Origin: Methylovorus menthalis
Lineage (GTDB): Bacteria > Pseudomonadota > Gammaproteobacteria > Burkholderiales > Methylophilaceae
Reading direction: 5' to 3'
NCBI RefSeq assembly: GCF_020523625.1
Contig: NZ_JAJAQH010000004.1
Location: 1 to 61,482, forward strand
Length of the DNA stretch: 61,482 nt
Made by a program: the position numbers and the translations under genes. The first letter of the stretch is position 1. Each line of letters begins with the position of its first letter. Positions 48,707 through 57,539 of the stretch are shown here, piece by piece. The notes below the pieces were generated by a model. It searched no databases and was not told where the DNA came from. It saw only the letters and a program-made list of their open reading frames with translations.

Positions 48707-49195
48707 ATGAAAATCAATAAACATATTATTTTGCCAGGTCTGTTGCTGGTGGGTTCAATCGCAGCATTTGGTACGGCACTGAGTTATGCGGGCGATGAAG
48801 AGAGTTGTGCCGGTCCGCATGGCAAGCATGCACATGCAGGTGGCCCTGGAGCTGAAGATGCGGGGTTTCATCGCGGGTTGCGTGGTCTGGATCTGACTGC
48901 GGATCAAAAGGCGCAGGTGAAGCAGATTCTGGATAAGCAGAAGGCGGTGCGCGAGCAGAAGATGCAGGCTTTGCATGATGGCATGAAGAATCTGCAGACG
49001 CTGGCGAAGAGCGAGCCTTATGACCCTGCCAAGGTGCAGGCGGCGGCAAGCGAGCAGGCCAAGATTCAGGCTGACCTGATTGTCTTGCGCACGGATACGG
49101 CGCATCAGGTGTATGCCTTGCTGACCCCAGAGCAAAAGCAGAAGTGGAATGACCGGCCAGAGCGTGGGCCTAAAAAACCGGAAGATCGTGGCTAA
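48707..49195 (+). CDS. Spy/CpxP-family periplasmic protein
   Basis: 162 residues: signal peptide (to about ALSYAG), a His/Gly-rich segment (HGKHAHAGGPG) and a helical domain with two LTxxQ motifs, LTADQKAQ and LTPEQKQKW, the mark of the Spy/CpxP fold. Such proteins are periplasmic chaperones or stress sensors; some bind metals. GGAGCGAG lies just before the ATG. No Cpx-type kinase/regulator pair is next to it. The RND pump operon starts 375 nt downstream on the same strand. Confidence 0.85.
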   Translation: MKINKHIILPGLLLVGSIAAFGTALSYAGDEESCAGPHGKHAHAGGPGAEDAGFHRGLRGLDLTADQKAQVKQILDKQKAVREQKMQALHDGMKNLQTLAKSEPYDPAKVQAAASEQAKIQADLIVLRTDTAHQVYALLTPEQKQKWNDRPERGPKKPEDRG

Positions 49196-49221
49196 TAGAA
49201 TGTCCGGTTTCTATCTCTCTC

Positions 49222-49363
49222 ATTACTCCGGCGATATATCGTTCAGTCTGGAGTAATGCCCGCCATGATGGGCGTATCGCCTGAGAGCCGTTGCCACAAG
49301 CATGCGTGCTCCTTGGGTGCGAGATAAAGCAGGGCGCAGTGAATTGTCTGCGTCCTGTTTTTA
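49222..49363 (+). terminator. stem-loops and intrinsic terminator behind the Spy-like gene
   Basis: This is the structured part of the 375-nt gap 49196-49570. ATTACTCC (49222-49229) pairs with GGAGTAAT (49250-49257). CAGGGCGCAG (49330-49339) pairs with CTGCGTCCTG (49348-49357) with one G-T pair and is followed by TTTTTATG, an intrinsic terminator about 135 nt behind the stop. No ORF or known riboswitch is recognised between them; the stretch could be a long 3' UTR or a small RNA. Nothing further is seen in 49364-49570. Confidence 0.55.
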
Positions 49364-49570
49364 TGTCTCTGTGCATGACGTTGAATAATGCCAATGTTAT
49401 GCTTGTGTTCTGCCCGGGTTCTTCCGTGCTTGAATGCCAGTCTTGGCTGAATTTCCGTCCCATGTTTGAATGCAGAGCCTGCCCAGCATGCCTTTCGTAT
49501 GGAATTTGATGATTGAATTGATCCTGTACGTATTTCCCGGCGCTCAAAAAAACGGGAAAGCGGAGAATAA

Positions 49571-50776
49571 ATGAAAACAATACCTTACCAGCAGATGGCA
49601 TCCTTCGCGGTGCTTGCTCTTATTTCTGTATTGACGGTTGCCTGCCAATCTGGCGACAAATCCCCTAAAGAAAAACCCACGCCAGAAGTCGGCGTGATGA
49701 CCATCAAGCTGCAGTCGCAGCCACTCGAAACCGAACTGCCAGGCCGCACGGCGGCCCACATGGTGGCGGAGATACGGCCACAGGTCGGCGGCATCATCCT
49801 CAAACGTGCCTTTACCGAGGGCGCCAATGTGAAGGCGGGGGAGTTGCTGTACCAGATTGACCCGGCGCCTTATCAGGCCACCTATTCCAGTGCAGAGGCC
49901 GCGCTGCAGAAGACGGAAGCCAGTCTGGTTTCGACGCGGCTGAAAGCAGAGCGCTATGCCCAGCTGGTGAAGATTAATGCGGTCAGCAGCCAGGATAATG
50001 ATGATATTCAGGCCACCTTGCGCCAGGGAGAGGCGGATCTGGCATCGGCCAAGGCGGCTCTTGAAACCGCGCGCATCAATCTGGCCTACACGCGCATCGT
50101 GTCGCCGATTGCCGGCCGGGTAGAGACATCAACGGTCACCCCGGGCGCACTGGTGACAGCAAACCAGACAACGGCGCTGACCACGGTGCAGCAGCTCGAC
50201 CCGATTTATGTGGATATTACCCAGCCCAGCAGCGCCTTGCTGCAACTGAAGCGGCAGCTCGCCAGTGGAGCACTGAAAAAGTCCGGTGAAAATGCCACGC
50301 GCATGCAGGTAGTGCTGGAGGATGGCAGCCGCTATGCGCACGATGGTGTGCTGAGCGTAACGGGTGTGACGGTCAACCAAAGCTCCGGTGCAGTGACCTT
50401 GCGCGCCGTGGTGCCCAACCCTGAGGGCTTGCTACTGCCGGGCATGTATGTACGCGGTATTTTGCAGGAAGCGGTGAATACCAATGCCATCCTGATCCCG
50501 CAGCTGGCGATGAGCCGCAATAATCGCGGAGAAGGCACGGCTCTGGTGGTGGATGCTGAGAACAAGGTGGAGCTGCGCACGCTGGCCGTAGAGCGGGCGA
50601 TAGGCAATCAGTGGTTGATCAGCAAAGGCTTGAGTGCTGGTGAAAAGCTGATTGTAGAGGGCCTGCAGAGGGTAAAGGTCGGTGACACGGTGAAAAGTGT
50701 AGAAGTGGCTGCTCCCGGCGAGGCTAGTGCTACACCGTCGCCTGCCAGTTCAGCAGCTTCGGCCGCAGGGAAGTAG
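49571..50776 (+). CDS. RND efflux periplasmic adaptor lipoprotein (AcrA/MexA type)
   Basis: Membrane-fusion protein that links the inner-membrane pump to the outer-membrane channel. 401 residues with a lipoprotein signal (lipobox LTVAC), the first half-lipoyl motif (AEIRPQVGGIILKRAFTEG), a coiled-coil hairpin (about 100-170), the second lipoyl half (TRIVSPIAGRVETSTV) and beta-barrel domains. The C-terminus is Ala/Ser-rich. First gene of a three-gene operon; 8 nt to the transporter gene. No TetR-type repressor lies next to it. Confidence 0.93.
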   Translation: MKTIPYQQMASFAVLALISVLTVACQSGDKSPKEKPTPEVGVMTIKLQSQPLETELPGRTAAHMVAEIRPQVGGIILKRAFTEGANVKAGELLYQIDPAPYQATYSSAEAALQKTEASLVSTRLKAERYAQLVKINAVSSQDNDDIQATLRQGEADLASAKAALETARINLAYTRIVSPIAGRVETSTVTPGALVTANQTTALTTVQQLDPIYVDITQPSSALLQLKRQLASGALKKSGENATRMQVVLEDGSRYAHDGVLSVTGVTVNQSSGAVTLRAVVPNPEGLLLPGMYVRGILQEAVNTNAILIPQLAMSRNNRGEGTALVVDAENKVELRTLAVERAIGNQWLISKGLSAGEKLIVEGLQRVKVGDTVKSVEVAAPGEASATPSPASSAASAAGK

Positions 50777-50784
50777 AGGCAAGC

Positions 50785-53700
50785 ATGGCCCGTTTTTTCA
50801 TCAACCGCCCTATCTTTGCCTGGGTTATTGCCATTGTCATCATGCTGGCGGGTCTCGCCGCCATTGAGACATTGCCGCTGGAACAATACCCGGACATCGC
50901 GCCGCCGCGCGTTTCCATCAATGCCACCTATACCGGTGCCTCCGCCAAAACCATTGAAGACTCGGTCACCCAGATTATTGAGCAGTACATGAAGGGCATC
51001 GATAACCTGACCTACATGTCTTCGACCAGCAGCTCCAGCAGCGCCAGCGTGTCGCTGACGTTTGATGCCGGCACCGACCCCGATGTGGCGCAAATGCAGG
51101 TGCAGAACAAGCTGCAACAGGCCTTGCCGCGCTTGCCGCAGATTGTGCAGAGCCTGGGGGTGACGGTGAACAAGACCGGCACCGACTTCCTGATGGTGAT
51201 GTCGATTTACTCTGATGACCCCAAGGTCACCACCACCGATATTGGTGATTACATCAGCAGCAGCCTGCTGGACCAGATCAGCCGGGTGGATGGCGTGGGT
51301 GACGTGCAGACCATGGGGAGCGGTTACTCCATGCGCATCTGGCTTAATCCGGAAAAACTGCAGAAATATGCCTTGATCCCTTCGGACATTACCTCAGCCG
51401 TTGAGGCACAGAATACCGAGGTGTCATCCGGCCAGCTGGGGGCATTGCCTGCCGTTGGTCAGCAACAGCTCAATGCGACCATTACCGCACGCAGCAAAAT
51501 GCAAACCGTCGCGCAGTTCCGCAATATCGTGGTGAAATCGGCGGCGGATGGCTCCGTGGTGCATCTGGGCGATGTGGCGCGGGTAGAGCTGGGTAGCGAG
51601 AATTACGCGATTGCCGGGCGGTATAACGGCAAACCGGCCGCCGGTATGGGCGTCAAGCTGGCATCGGGTGCCAATGCGCTCAAGACCTCCGAGGCTGTTC
51701 TGGCCAAAGTCAAAGAGCTGGAGCCTTATTTCCCCGCCAGCCTGAAACTCAAAACCGCGGTCACCTACGACACCACTCCGTTTGTGCGCATCTCTATCAA
51801 GGAAGTCGTCAAATCACTGTTTGAGGCGGTTCTGCTGGTGGTGCTCATCATGTACATCTTCCTGCAGAGCTGGCGCGCCACCATTATTCCTGCGGTGGCG
51901 GTGCCTGTCGTACTCCTGGGGACGTTCGGCATTCTGGCGGCCTTTGGTTATTCCATTAATACACTCACGATGTTTGGCCTGGTGCTGGCAATTGGCTTGT
52001 TGGTGGATGATGCGATTGTAGTGGTGGAAAACGTGGAGCGCGTGATGCGCGAGCAGGGGCTATCCGCGCGTGAGGCCACCCGGAAATCCATGGAAGAGAT
52101 TACCGGCGCCCTGATCGGCATTGCCCTGGTGCTCTCTGCGGTATTCATTCCCATGGCATTCTTTGGCGGGTCTACCGGGGTGATCTACCGTCAGTTTTCG
52201 ATCACCATTGTTTCGGCGATGCTGCTATCGGTATTGGTCGCCCTGACTCTGACGCCTGCGCTCTGCGCTACTGTGCTGAAGCCGGGTGAGCACGCACCAC
52301 GCCGTGGGTTCTTTGGCTGGTTTAACCGAAATTTTGAGCGAGGTTCCAAGGCTTACCATGGTGGCGTGCAGGGCATCCTCAAGCGTAAAGCGCTTACCAT
52401 GCTGGTGTATGTCGCTATCGTCGGCGTGATGGCAGTGTTGTATATGCGCCTGCCCACTTCGTTTATCCCCACTGAAGACCAGGGCGTGTTGATGGCCCAG
52501 GTGCAATTGCCGGTGGGCGCCACCGATCAGCGCCTGCAAAAGGTGATGGATCAGGTGCAGGAGTATTTGCTCAAAGAGCCCGATATTGTGGCGATCAATA
52601 TTTTCACGGGCTTGGGTGTGAGCGGAAACAGCCAGAATACCGGGCGGATTTTCATACGCCTCAAAGACTGGGATGAACGCAAAGGGCCAGGGCAAAGCGC
52701 TGCCGAGATTGCGGACAAGGCTACCCGTGCGCTTGGCAAAATCCGCGATGCCACCATTTTTGTGACGCAGCCACCCAGTGTGCGCGGCCTGGGTGCCAGT
52801 GCCGGGTTTACTGTAGAGCTTAAGGACTTGGGTGGCCTGGGGCACGAGGCCCTGGTGGCAGCGCGTGACCAGTTTCTCAAGCTGGCACGCCAGGATACCC
52901 GCATGACCCGCGTGCGCAGCAATGACCTCGACGACACGCCGCAATATAACGTGCAGATTGACGACCAGAAAACCGGCGCATTTAGCCTTAGTACCGGCAA
53001 TATCAATGAAACGCTGGCGCTGGCGATGGGGGGGAGTTACGTCAATGACTTTATTGACCGTGGACGGGTCAAGCGCGTCTATATTATGGCAGACGCGCCT
53101 TATCGCATGCAGCCGGAAAATATCGGCCAATGGTATGTGCGCAATGCGAATAACGACATGGTGCCATTCAGCTCATTTTCGCAGGGCAACTGGACGTATG
53201 GCTCGCCGCAGTTATCGCGCTTTAATGGCATCTCGTCCATTGAGCTGGTAGGGGAGTCTTCCCCTGGGGCCAGCTCGGGCGACGTGATGGACAGCGTGGA
53301 AAACATGATGAAGGAAATGCCGACCGGTATCGGCTATGAGTGGGCAGCGCAGTCATATCAGGAACGCTTGTCCGGCTCGCAGGCGCCGATGTTGTATGCA
53401 GTGTCGGTCGTGTTTGTGTTTTTGTGTCTGGCCGCGCTCTATGAGAGCTGGGCGGTGCCTTTCTCGGTCATGATGGTGGTGCCGCTGGGGATTTTGGGGG
53501 CCTTACTGGCGACCACCTTGCGCGGGCTATCGGGCGATGTTTACTTCCAGGTAGGCTTGCTGACCACAGTGGGGTTGGCGGCAAAAAATGCCATTCTGAT
53601 CGTGGAGTTTGCCAAGCATCTGCAAGAGCAGGGCCTTAGCCTGATGGACGCTACCCTGCAAGCCGTGCAGCAGCGCTTGCGGCCTATTTTGATGACATCG

Positions 53701-53907
53701 CTCGCGTTTATTTTCGGGGTGCTGCCACTGGCCGCCAGTAGCGGGGCCGGTGCGGCCAGTCGCCAGGCGATTGGTACCGGCGTATTGGGCGGCATGCTCA
53801 CCGCCACCTTGCTGGGTATCTTTTTTGTTCCGCTGTTCTTTGTGCTGGTCAGGGGCTGGTTTCCTTATCAGGCACCCGAGGCGGAAAAGACGGAGCATCA
53901 ATCATGA
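50785..53907 (+). CDS. RND multidrug efflux transporter, HAE1 family (AcrB/MexB type)
   Basis: Proton-driven inner-membrane pump, 1040 residues, 12 helices and two large periplasmic loops. N-terminal MARFFINRPIFAWVIAI is the HAE1 start. The proton relay Asp pair lies in LLVDDAIVVVENVERVM (helix 4), and the matching helix 10/11 region (TTVGLAAKNAILIVEFAKH) carries the conserved Lys. The porter segments match drug pumps rather than metal (CusA/CzcA) pumps. Substrates cannot be read from the sequence. Its stop overlaps the outer-membrane factor start (ATGA). Confidence 0.95.
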   Translation: MARFFINRPIFAWVIAIVIMLAGLAAIETLPLEQYPDIAPPRVSINATYTGASAKTIEDSVTQIIEQYMKGIDNLTYMSSTSSSSSASVSLTFDAGTDPDVAQMQVQNKLQQALPRLPQIVQSLGVTVNKTGTDFLMVMSIYSDDPKVTTTDIGDYISSSLLDQISRVDGVGDVQTMGSGYSMRIWLNPEKLQKYALIPSDITSAVEAQNTEVSSGQLGALPAVGQQQLNATITARSKMQTVAQFRNIVVKSAADGSVVHLGDVARVELGSENYAIAGRYNGKPAAGMGVKLASGANALKTSEAVLAKVKELEPYFPASLKLKTAVTYDTTPFVRISIKEVVKSLFEAVLLVVLIMYIFLQSWRATIIPAVAVPVVLLGTFGILAAFGYSINTLTMFGLVLAIGLLVDDAIVVVENVERVMREQGLSAREATRKSMEEITGALIGIALVLSAVFIPMAFFGGSTGVIYRQFSITIVSAMLLSVLVALTLTPALCATVLKPGEHAPRRGFFGWFNRNFERGSKAYHGGVQGILKRKALTMLVYVAIVGVMAVLYMRLPTSFIPTEDQGVLMAQVQLPVGATDQRLQKVMDQVQEYLLKEPDIVAINIFTGLGVSGNSQNTGRIFIRLKDWDERKGPGQSAAEIADKATRALGKIRDATIFVTQPPSVRGLGASAGFTVELKDLGGLGHEALVAARDQFLKLARQDTRMTRVRSNDLDDTPQYNVQIDDQKTGAFSLSTGNINETLALAMGGSYVNDFIDRGRVKRVYIMADAPYRMQPENIGQWYVRNANNDMVPFSSFSQGNWTYGSPQLSRFNGISSIELVGESSPGASSGDVMDSVENMMKEMPTGIGYEWAAQSYQERLSGSQAPMLYAVSVVFVFLCLAALYESWAVPFSVMMVVPLGILGALLATTLRGLSGDVYFQVGLLTTVGLAAKNAILIVEFAKHLQEQGLSLMDATLQAVQQRLRPILMTSLAFIFGVLPLAASSGAGAASRQAIGTGVLGGMLTATLLGIFFVPLFFVLVRGWFPYQAPEAEKTEHQS

Positions 53908-55355
53908 AGTATTCCCTGATCACCCAGGCGGTGCTGGCTGCGATGTTGGCAGGCTGCGCGAGCATGGCGCCTGATTATCAGCGTCCGGCAGCGCCGGTGG
54001 CCGAGCAATGGCCCGCGCAGGCATCCGACCAAGGCACGCCAGCGGCAGATATTGGCTGGCGCGAATTTTTGCTGGATAGCCGCTTGCAACAACTGGTTGA
54101 GCTGGCCTTGCAAAACAACCGCGATCTGCGTGTAGCCGCGCTCAATATCGAGCAGGCGAGGGCAGAGTATCAGGTGCAGCGTGCTGACTTGTTCCCCACT
54201 GTGAATGTGATCGCCAGCCGCACCGCGCAACTGGGCAGTGCGAGCACTACCAGTAGCAGTACTAGTGCCACAACGGGCGCTGTGACTTCAAGCTCGAGCG
54301 GATCTGTCTCGCAGAGTTATCGGGCTACCGTGGGTTTCAGCGCCTATGAGCTGGATTTCTGGGGCCGTATCCGCAGTCTGAATGAGCAGGCCCTGCAAAG
54401 CTTTTTTGCCACAGAAGAGGCGCGCCGCAGCACGCATATTTCGTTGGTGTCCGAAGTTGCCTCGGCATGGCTGACACTGGCGGCGGATATGCAACGGCTG
54501 AAACTCGCGCAAGATACGCTACAGAGCCAACAGGCCTCGTATGATCTTACCAAGCAAGGTTTTGATATAGGTGTGTACTCTGCGCTGGAGCTGCGCCAGA
54601 TTCAAATCAGCGTGGAAACTGCCCGCGGCGATGTCGCCAATTATCGCAGCCAGGTGAAGCAGGATCAGAATGCACTGGCCTTGCTGCTCGGGCAGCCTGT
54701 GCCGGACAACCTGCTGCCGCAATCCCAGCCTGACCAGGTCACCAGCGTGGCCGATCTGCCCGCAGGCATTCCCTCGGAGGTTTTGCAACGCAGGCCGGAT
54801 ATCTTGCAGGCCGAGCACAGCCTGCAAGCGGCCAATGCCAATATCGGTGCTGCACGGGCGGCGTTTTTCCCCACCATTACCTTGACCACCACACTGGGCA
54901 GCGCCAGCAACCAGCTTTCCGGCCTGTTTGCTTCGGGCTCCAAGGTCTGGTCGTTTGCACCGCAGCTGACATTGCCGATTTTTGATGCCGGACGTAACCG
55001 CTCAAAACTCAAGAGTGCCGAGGTAGCGCAGCAAATTACTGTGGCTCAATATGAAAAAGCCATTCAGAGTGCGTTCAAGGAAGTCGCCGATGCGCTGGCG
55101 ATTCGTGAGAACCTGACGGAACGTATGCAAGCCCAGCAATCGCTGGTAGAAGCTTCGCAAGAAAGCTACAAGCTGTCGGATGCCCGCTTCCGTGGCGGAA
55201 TTGATAGCTACCTGGCGGTGCTGGATTCCCAGCGTACGTTGTATTCCGCGCAGCAAACCCTGATCACCGTGAACCTGACAGCGCAAACCAATCAGGTGAC
55301 GCTGTATAAAGTGCTGGGCGGCGGCTGGAACGAATCCACCAAGACTAATCCTTAA
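53904..55355 (+). CDS. outer-membrane efflux factor (OprM/NodT family)
   Basis: Outer-membrane channel of the tripartite pump. 483 residues; lipobox MLAGC, then NodT-family segments PAADIGWREFLLDSRLQQL, ALQNNRDLRVAALNIEQARAEY, YELDFWGRIRSLNEQAL, and the second repeat VLQRRPDILQAEHSLQAANA with FRGGIDSYLAVLDSQRTLY. A Ser/Thr-rich low-complexity loop (residues about 117-135) is inserted before the first beta-hairpin. It overlaps the transporter gene by 4 nt. Confidence 0.94.
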   Translation: MKYSLITQAVLAAMLAGCASMAPDYQRPAAPVAEQWPAQASDQGTPAADIGWREFLLDSRLQQLVELALQNNRDLRVAALNIEQARAEYQVQRADLFPTVNVIASRTAQLGSASTTSSSTSATTGAVTSSSSGSVSQSYRATVGFSAYELDFWGRIRSLNEQALQSFFATEEARRSTHISLVSEVASAWLTLAADMQRLKLAQDTLQSQQASYDLTKQGFDIGVYSALELRQIQISVETARGDVANYRSQVKQDQNALALLLGQPVPDNLLPQSQPDQVTSVADLPAGIPSEVLQRRPDILQAEHSLQAANANIGAARAAFFPTITLTTTLGSASNQLSGLFASGSKVWSFAPQLTLPIFDAGRNRSKLKSAEVAQQITVAQYEKAIQSAFKEVADALAIRENLTERMQAQQSLVEASQESYKLSDARFRGGIDSYLAVLDSQRTLYSAQQTLITVNLTAQTNQVTLYKVLGGGWNESTKTNP

Positions 55356-55451
55356 AGGCGCGGACTGATCGCGATGGCTGCTTGATGCAGGAATTAAGGT
55401 CTGGGGTGCAAATGCATTGCCCGTCCTGCTTTCGGCATAGCCCGCTCGGTA

Positions 55452-55467
55452 TGTGATTCAAGTCACC
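55452..55467. promoter_or_regulatory. CRP-like binding-site palindrome
   Basis: TGTGATTCAAGTCACC has TGTGA-N6-TCACC, nine of ten positions of the CRP consensus TGTGA-N6-TCACA. It also fits the looser Fnr/Dnr pattern. It lies 75 nt upstream of the DUF1275 gene in a 187-nt gap. Binding by the Crp/Fnr protein at 22538 is possible but untested. Confidence 0.4.
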
Positions 55468-55542
55468 TGCGGTTGCATGCTACTATCGCAGGCAATAGCG
55501 CTGTTTGTTTGCCCTCGTATGAGATTTACCGCCGGATAACGC

Positions 55543-56271
55543 ATGAAACTACCAGACCATCCATTAGAGCCCGAAATCAGCCCGATCGCGCGCGATGAGT
55601 TCGCCATTATCTGCCAGTCCAATCTGCTCTCGTATGTCGCGGGGTTTGTGGATGTGCTGGGTTTTGTAGCGCTGTTTGGGCTGTTTACCAATCACGTCAC
55701 TGGCAATATCGTGATGATAGGGGGCCTGCTAACAACCCATGCCGATGGCTTGATTCCCAAGCTGCTGGCTATTCCTGTGTTTGTCATGTGTGTGGCGCTC
55801 TGTCGCCTGGTGGTGCTGTATTACCAGCGCCGCGGTCAGCAATGCTGGCGCCTGCTGTTTTGCACGCAAATGCTGTTTTTGTTGCTGTTTATGGTGGTCG
55901 GCCTGGCTGCGCTGCCGATCACGGATCCGGATGCCCCCATGGCGATTCTCGCCGGGATGATGGGGGTAGCCGCCATGAGTATTCAGAATGCCCAGGCTCG
56001 CCTCATCAATCCAGGCCAAGTACCTACCACCATCATGACCGGCAATATCACCCAGGCGGTGATTGATATGGTGGATATCCTCAGTCGCGATGTCACGCAT
56101 CGCGATACCGCCTTAAAGCGTCTCAAGATCATCGGCCCTGCCATTTTTGCCTTTATGGCGGGCGTGGTCACAGGCGCTTATGCGTTCCTTTATGTCTCGT
56201 TTTACGCGCTGGTGGTGCCCTTGGTGCTCCTGGCCGGGCTGGTATTGCATGCCTCTTTGCGCCGGGCATAA
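55543..56271 (+). CDS. DUF1275 (YoaK) family membrane protein
   Basis: 242 residues with about six membrane helices. Typical DUF1275 segments: LLSYVAGFVDVLGFVALFGLFTNHVTGNIVM at the first helix (read in pieces: GFVDVLGF and FTNHVTGNIV), GVAAMSIQNAQAR and TTIMTGNITQAVIDMVD. The transport function of the family is not settled. It has a cytoplasmic N-terminal leader of about 25 residues. A hairpin terminator follows. Confidence 0.88.
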   Translation: MKLPDHPLEPEISPIARDEFAIICQSNLLSYVAGFVDVLGFVALFGLFTNHVTGNIVMIGGLLTTHADGLIPKLLAIPVFVMCVALCRLVVLYYQRRGQQCWRLLFCTQMLFLLLFMVVGLAALPITDPDAPMAILAGMMGVAAMSIQNAQARLINPGQVPTTIMTGNITQAVIDMVDILSRDVTHRDTALKRLKIIGPAIFAFMAGVVTGAYAFLYVSFYALVVPLVLLAGLVLHASLRRA

Positions 56272-56273
56272 AA

Positions 56274-56303
56274 ATACCTGGCAACGTTACCGCTGCCAGG
56301 TAT
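56274..56303 (+). terminator. hairpin after the DUF1275 gene
   Basis: ATACCTGGCA (56274-56283) pairs with TGCCAGGTAT (56294-56303), directly behind the stop codon and before the convergent DUF4186 gene. A-run on the left, no T-run on the right, so it could terminate minus-strand transcripts better. Confidence 0.6.
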
Positions 56304-56360
56304 AACCCCTTGCGGAGTATTTCGACATGAAGTGAGAGAGGTCATGTCGCGTGATTCATA

Positions 56361-56828
56361 CTACTCAGCCTCATCTGTGAACACTATCGGGAGTTGTCCG
56401 AGATGCTTGTCAGTGTTTCGCCTAGGCTTGGGTCTTGCCGCTGGGCGAATGACAGTCTCTGCCAATGGCGGCAGATTGCCCGCCGCCTGCTCCAGCCATC
56501 GTGCCAATACGCGCACAATATACGCCTGCTGCTCCGCCGTTAACGCACTACCTTGGGCAATGCCATGCCACTCCGCCAGACAGCCGCGGCAACAGCACGC
56601 CGTGGCATGCTGCGCAATAAACACCGGGTGCCCGCGAAACGGTGTCTGCTTGCCATCCCGCGCAGGCAAGGCCGCCGCCAATCGGTTCGCCACGATCTCC
56701 CCCGCGTGCTGCATCACCAGTCGCAAGCCCTTGTCACGCACATACGCCTGTTCCTTGAGCCCCAGCTTGAACTGACGACGAAAAGCCGACTGTTGCAAAC
56801 GGTCAAACAGGGCATCCAGTGAGGACAT
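56361..56828 (-). CDS. DUF4186 family protein
   Basis: 155 residues, cytoplasmic. The conserved DUF4186 block is visible: FRRQFKLGLKEQAYVRDKG, a KQTPFRGHPVFIAQHATACC stretch (read KQTPFRGHP then AQHATACC), CCRGCLAEWHGI. The Cys/His cluster (His of GHP, His of QHAT, CxxC) suggests a metal site. Function unknown. The C-terminal 40 residues are Pro/Arg-rich and variable. Convergent with the DUF1275 gene. Confidence 0.8.
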   Translation of the reverse strand: MSSLDALFDRLQQSAFRRQFKLGLKEQAYVRDKGLRLVMQHAGEIVANRLAAALPARDGKQTPFRGHPVFIAQHATACCCRGCLAEWHGIAQGSALTAEQQAYIVRVLARWLEQAAGNLPPLAETVIRPAARPKPRRNTDKHLGQLPIVFTDEAE

Positions 56829-56908
56829 TCATATACTCCGGCAAGTAAGGTGAGTGTGGAGACTAAGCCGATATTCAGCTTGTGCTGCGGGATTCAGCGA
56901 TAAACGCG

Positions 56909-56914
56909 TATAAT
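56909..56914 (+). promoter_or_regulatory. -10 box of the tmRNA promoter
   Basis: A perfect TATAAT lies 63 nt before the mature tmRNA 5' end, which leaves room for a short leader removed by RNase P. No good -35 box is visible at 17 nt. Confidence 0.4.
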
Positions 56915-56976
56915 TGCACTCTTGCAAACCGAATGGCAATCCCCATTGTCATAGTGTTGCAGATGCAAAACCAACA

Positions 56977-57342
56977 GGGGCCGACCAGGTTTCGACGTGG
57001 GTTGCAAAGCAGTGCAGGGCATACCGAGGCCTAGTCACCTCGTAAATAAACTAGAAAAAAGTATAGTCGCAAACGACGAAACTTACGCTTTAGCCGCTTA
57101 ATCCCGGCTGAACGCTGCACCGAAGAGCCTCTCGGTCGGGCGGGGTAAAACCCGCAGCAGCGTCATATAGAGAGGATCGTGCGCTATTGGGTTACTTAAT
57201 AACGCATTAAATCCAAGGTAACTCGCTTGATATTTGCTTGCTCGTTGGTGTGTATCAAGTTAAATCAAACAACACAGCTAAGTATGTAGAACTGTCTGTG
57301 GAGGGCTTGCGGACGGGGGTTCGATTCCCCCCGGCTCCACCA
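56977..57342 (+). ncRNA. ssrA: tmRNA (transfer-messenger RNA)
   Basis: One-piece tmRNA of 366 nt that rescues stalled ribosomes. 5' GGGGCCG pairs with 3' CGGCTCC before ACCA. The T arm is GGGGGTTCGATTCCCCC. The tag frame GCA AAC GAC GAA ACT TAC GCT TTA GCC GCT TAA (57069-57101) encodes ANDETYALAA, the betaproteobacterial tag. Its 3' end is an insertion site for mobile elements, and an integrase gene follows directly. Confidence 0.97.
57320..57342 (+). other. probable attachment site (attL) at the ssrA 3' end
   Basis: The T-arm/acceptor part of ssrA, ending in GGCTCCACCA, is the usual crossover region for tmRNA-targeting integrases. The island starts after it. The matching direct repeat (attR) would lie outside the window, so the exact core is not known. 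Confidence 0.5.
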
Positions 57343-57393
57343 TTTAAGGATGTATAGTAGTCTAAAGCAATGTAAAGCAAGATGACGTAAGAT

Positions 57394-57428
57394 AAAAAGC
57401 CCAATGGTTACAGCCACTTGGGCTTTTT
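57394..57428 (+). terminator. intrinsic terminator behind ssrA
   Basis: AAAAGCCCAA (from 57395) pairs with TTGGGCTTTT (57418-57427), with an inner TGG/CCA hairpin, and a T-run closes it. It separates tmRNA transcription from the integrase gene. Confidence 0.85.
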
Positions 57429-57457
57429 TATTGCCTGATGGATTTTAATGGTTTGTA

Positions 57458-57487
57458 TTGACAGTGCATAAATTTTGACGGTATTTT
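57458..57487 (+). promoter_or_regulatory. probable integrase promoter
   Basis: A perfect -35 box TTGACA (57458-57463) and TATTTT (57482-57487; four of six -10 positions) are 18 nt apart, about 50 nt before the integrase ATG. The -10 box is part of the left arm of the inverted repeat described at 57476-57539. Confidence 0.45.
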
Positions 57488-57539
57488 GGACAGTATCTTC
57501 AACTCTCGGCCGCCAGATACCGTTAAAAAAATACCGTCA
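57476..57539. repeat. 12-bp inverted repeat around the integrase start
   Basis: TGACGGTATTTT (57476-57487) and AAAATACCGTCA (57528-57539) are exact reverse complements. The left arm covers the -10 box and the right arm touches the integrase ATG. A further half site, GATACCGTT, lies at 57517-57525. This looks like an operator or integrase-binding arm sites. Confidence 0.6.

Noticed and set aside
49196-49330. Possible riboswitch before the RND operon (CTGAGAG and GGAGTAATGCC resemble TPP pieces)
   Set aside because: The pieces are in the wrong order, the other TPP core elements are missing, and a terminator follows far from the adaptor gene.
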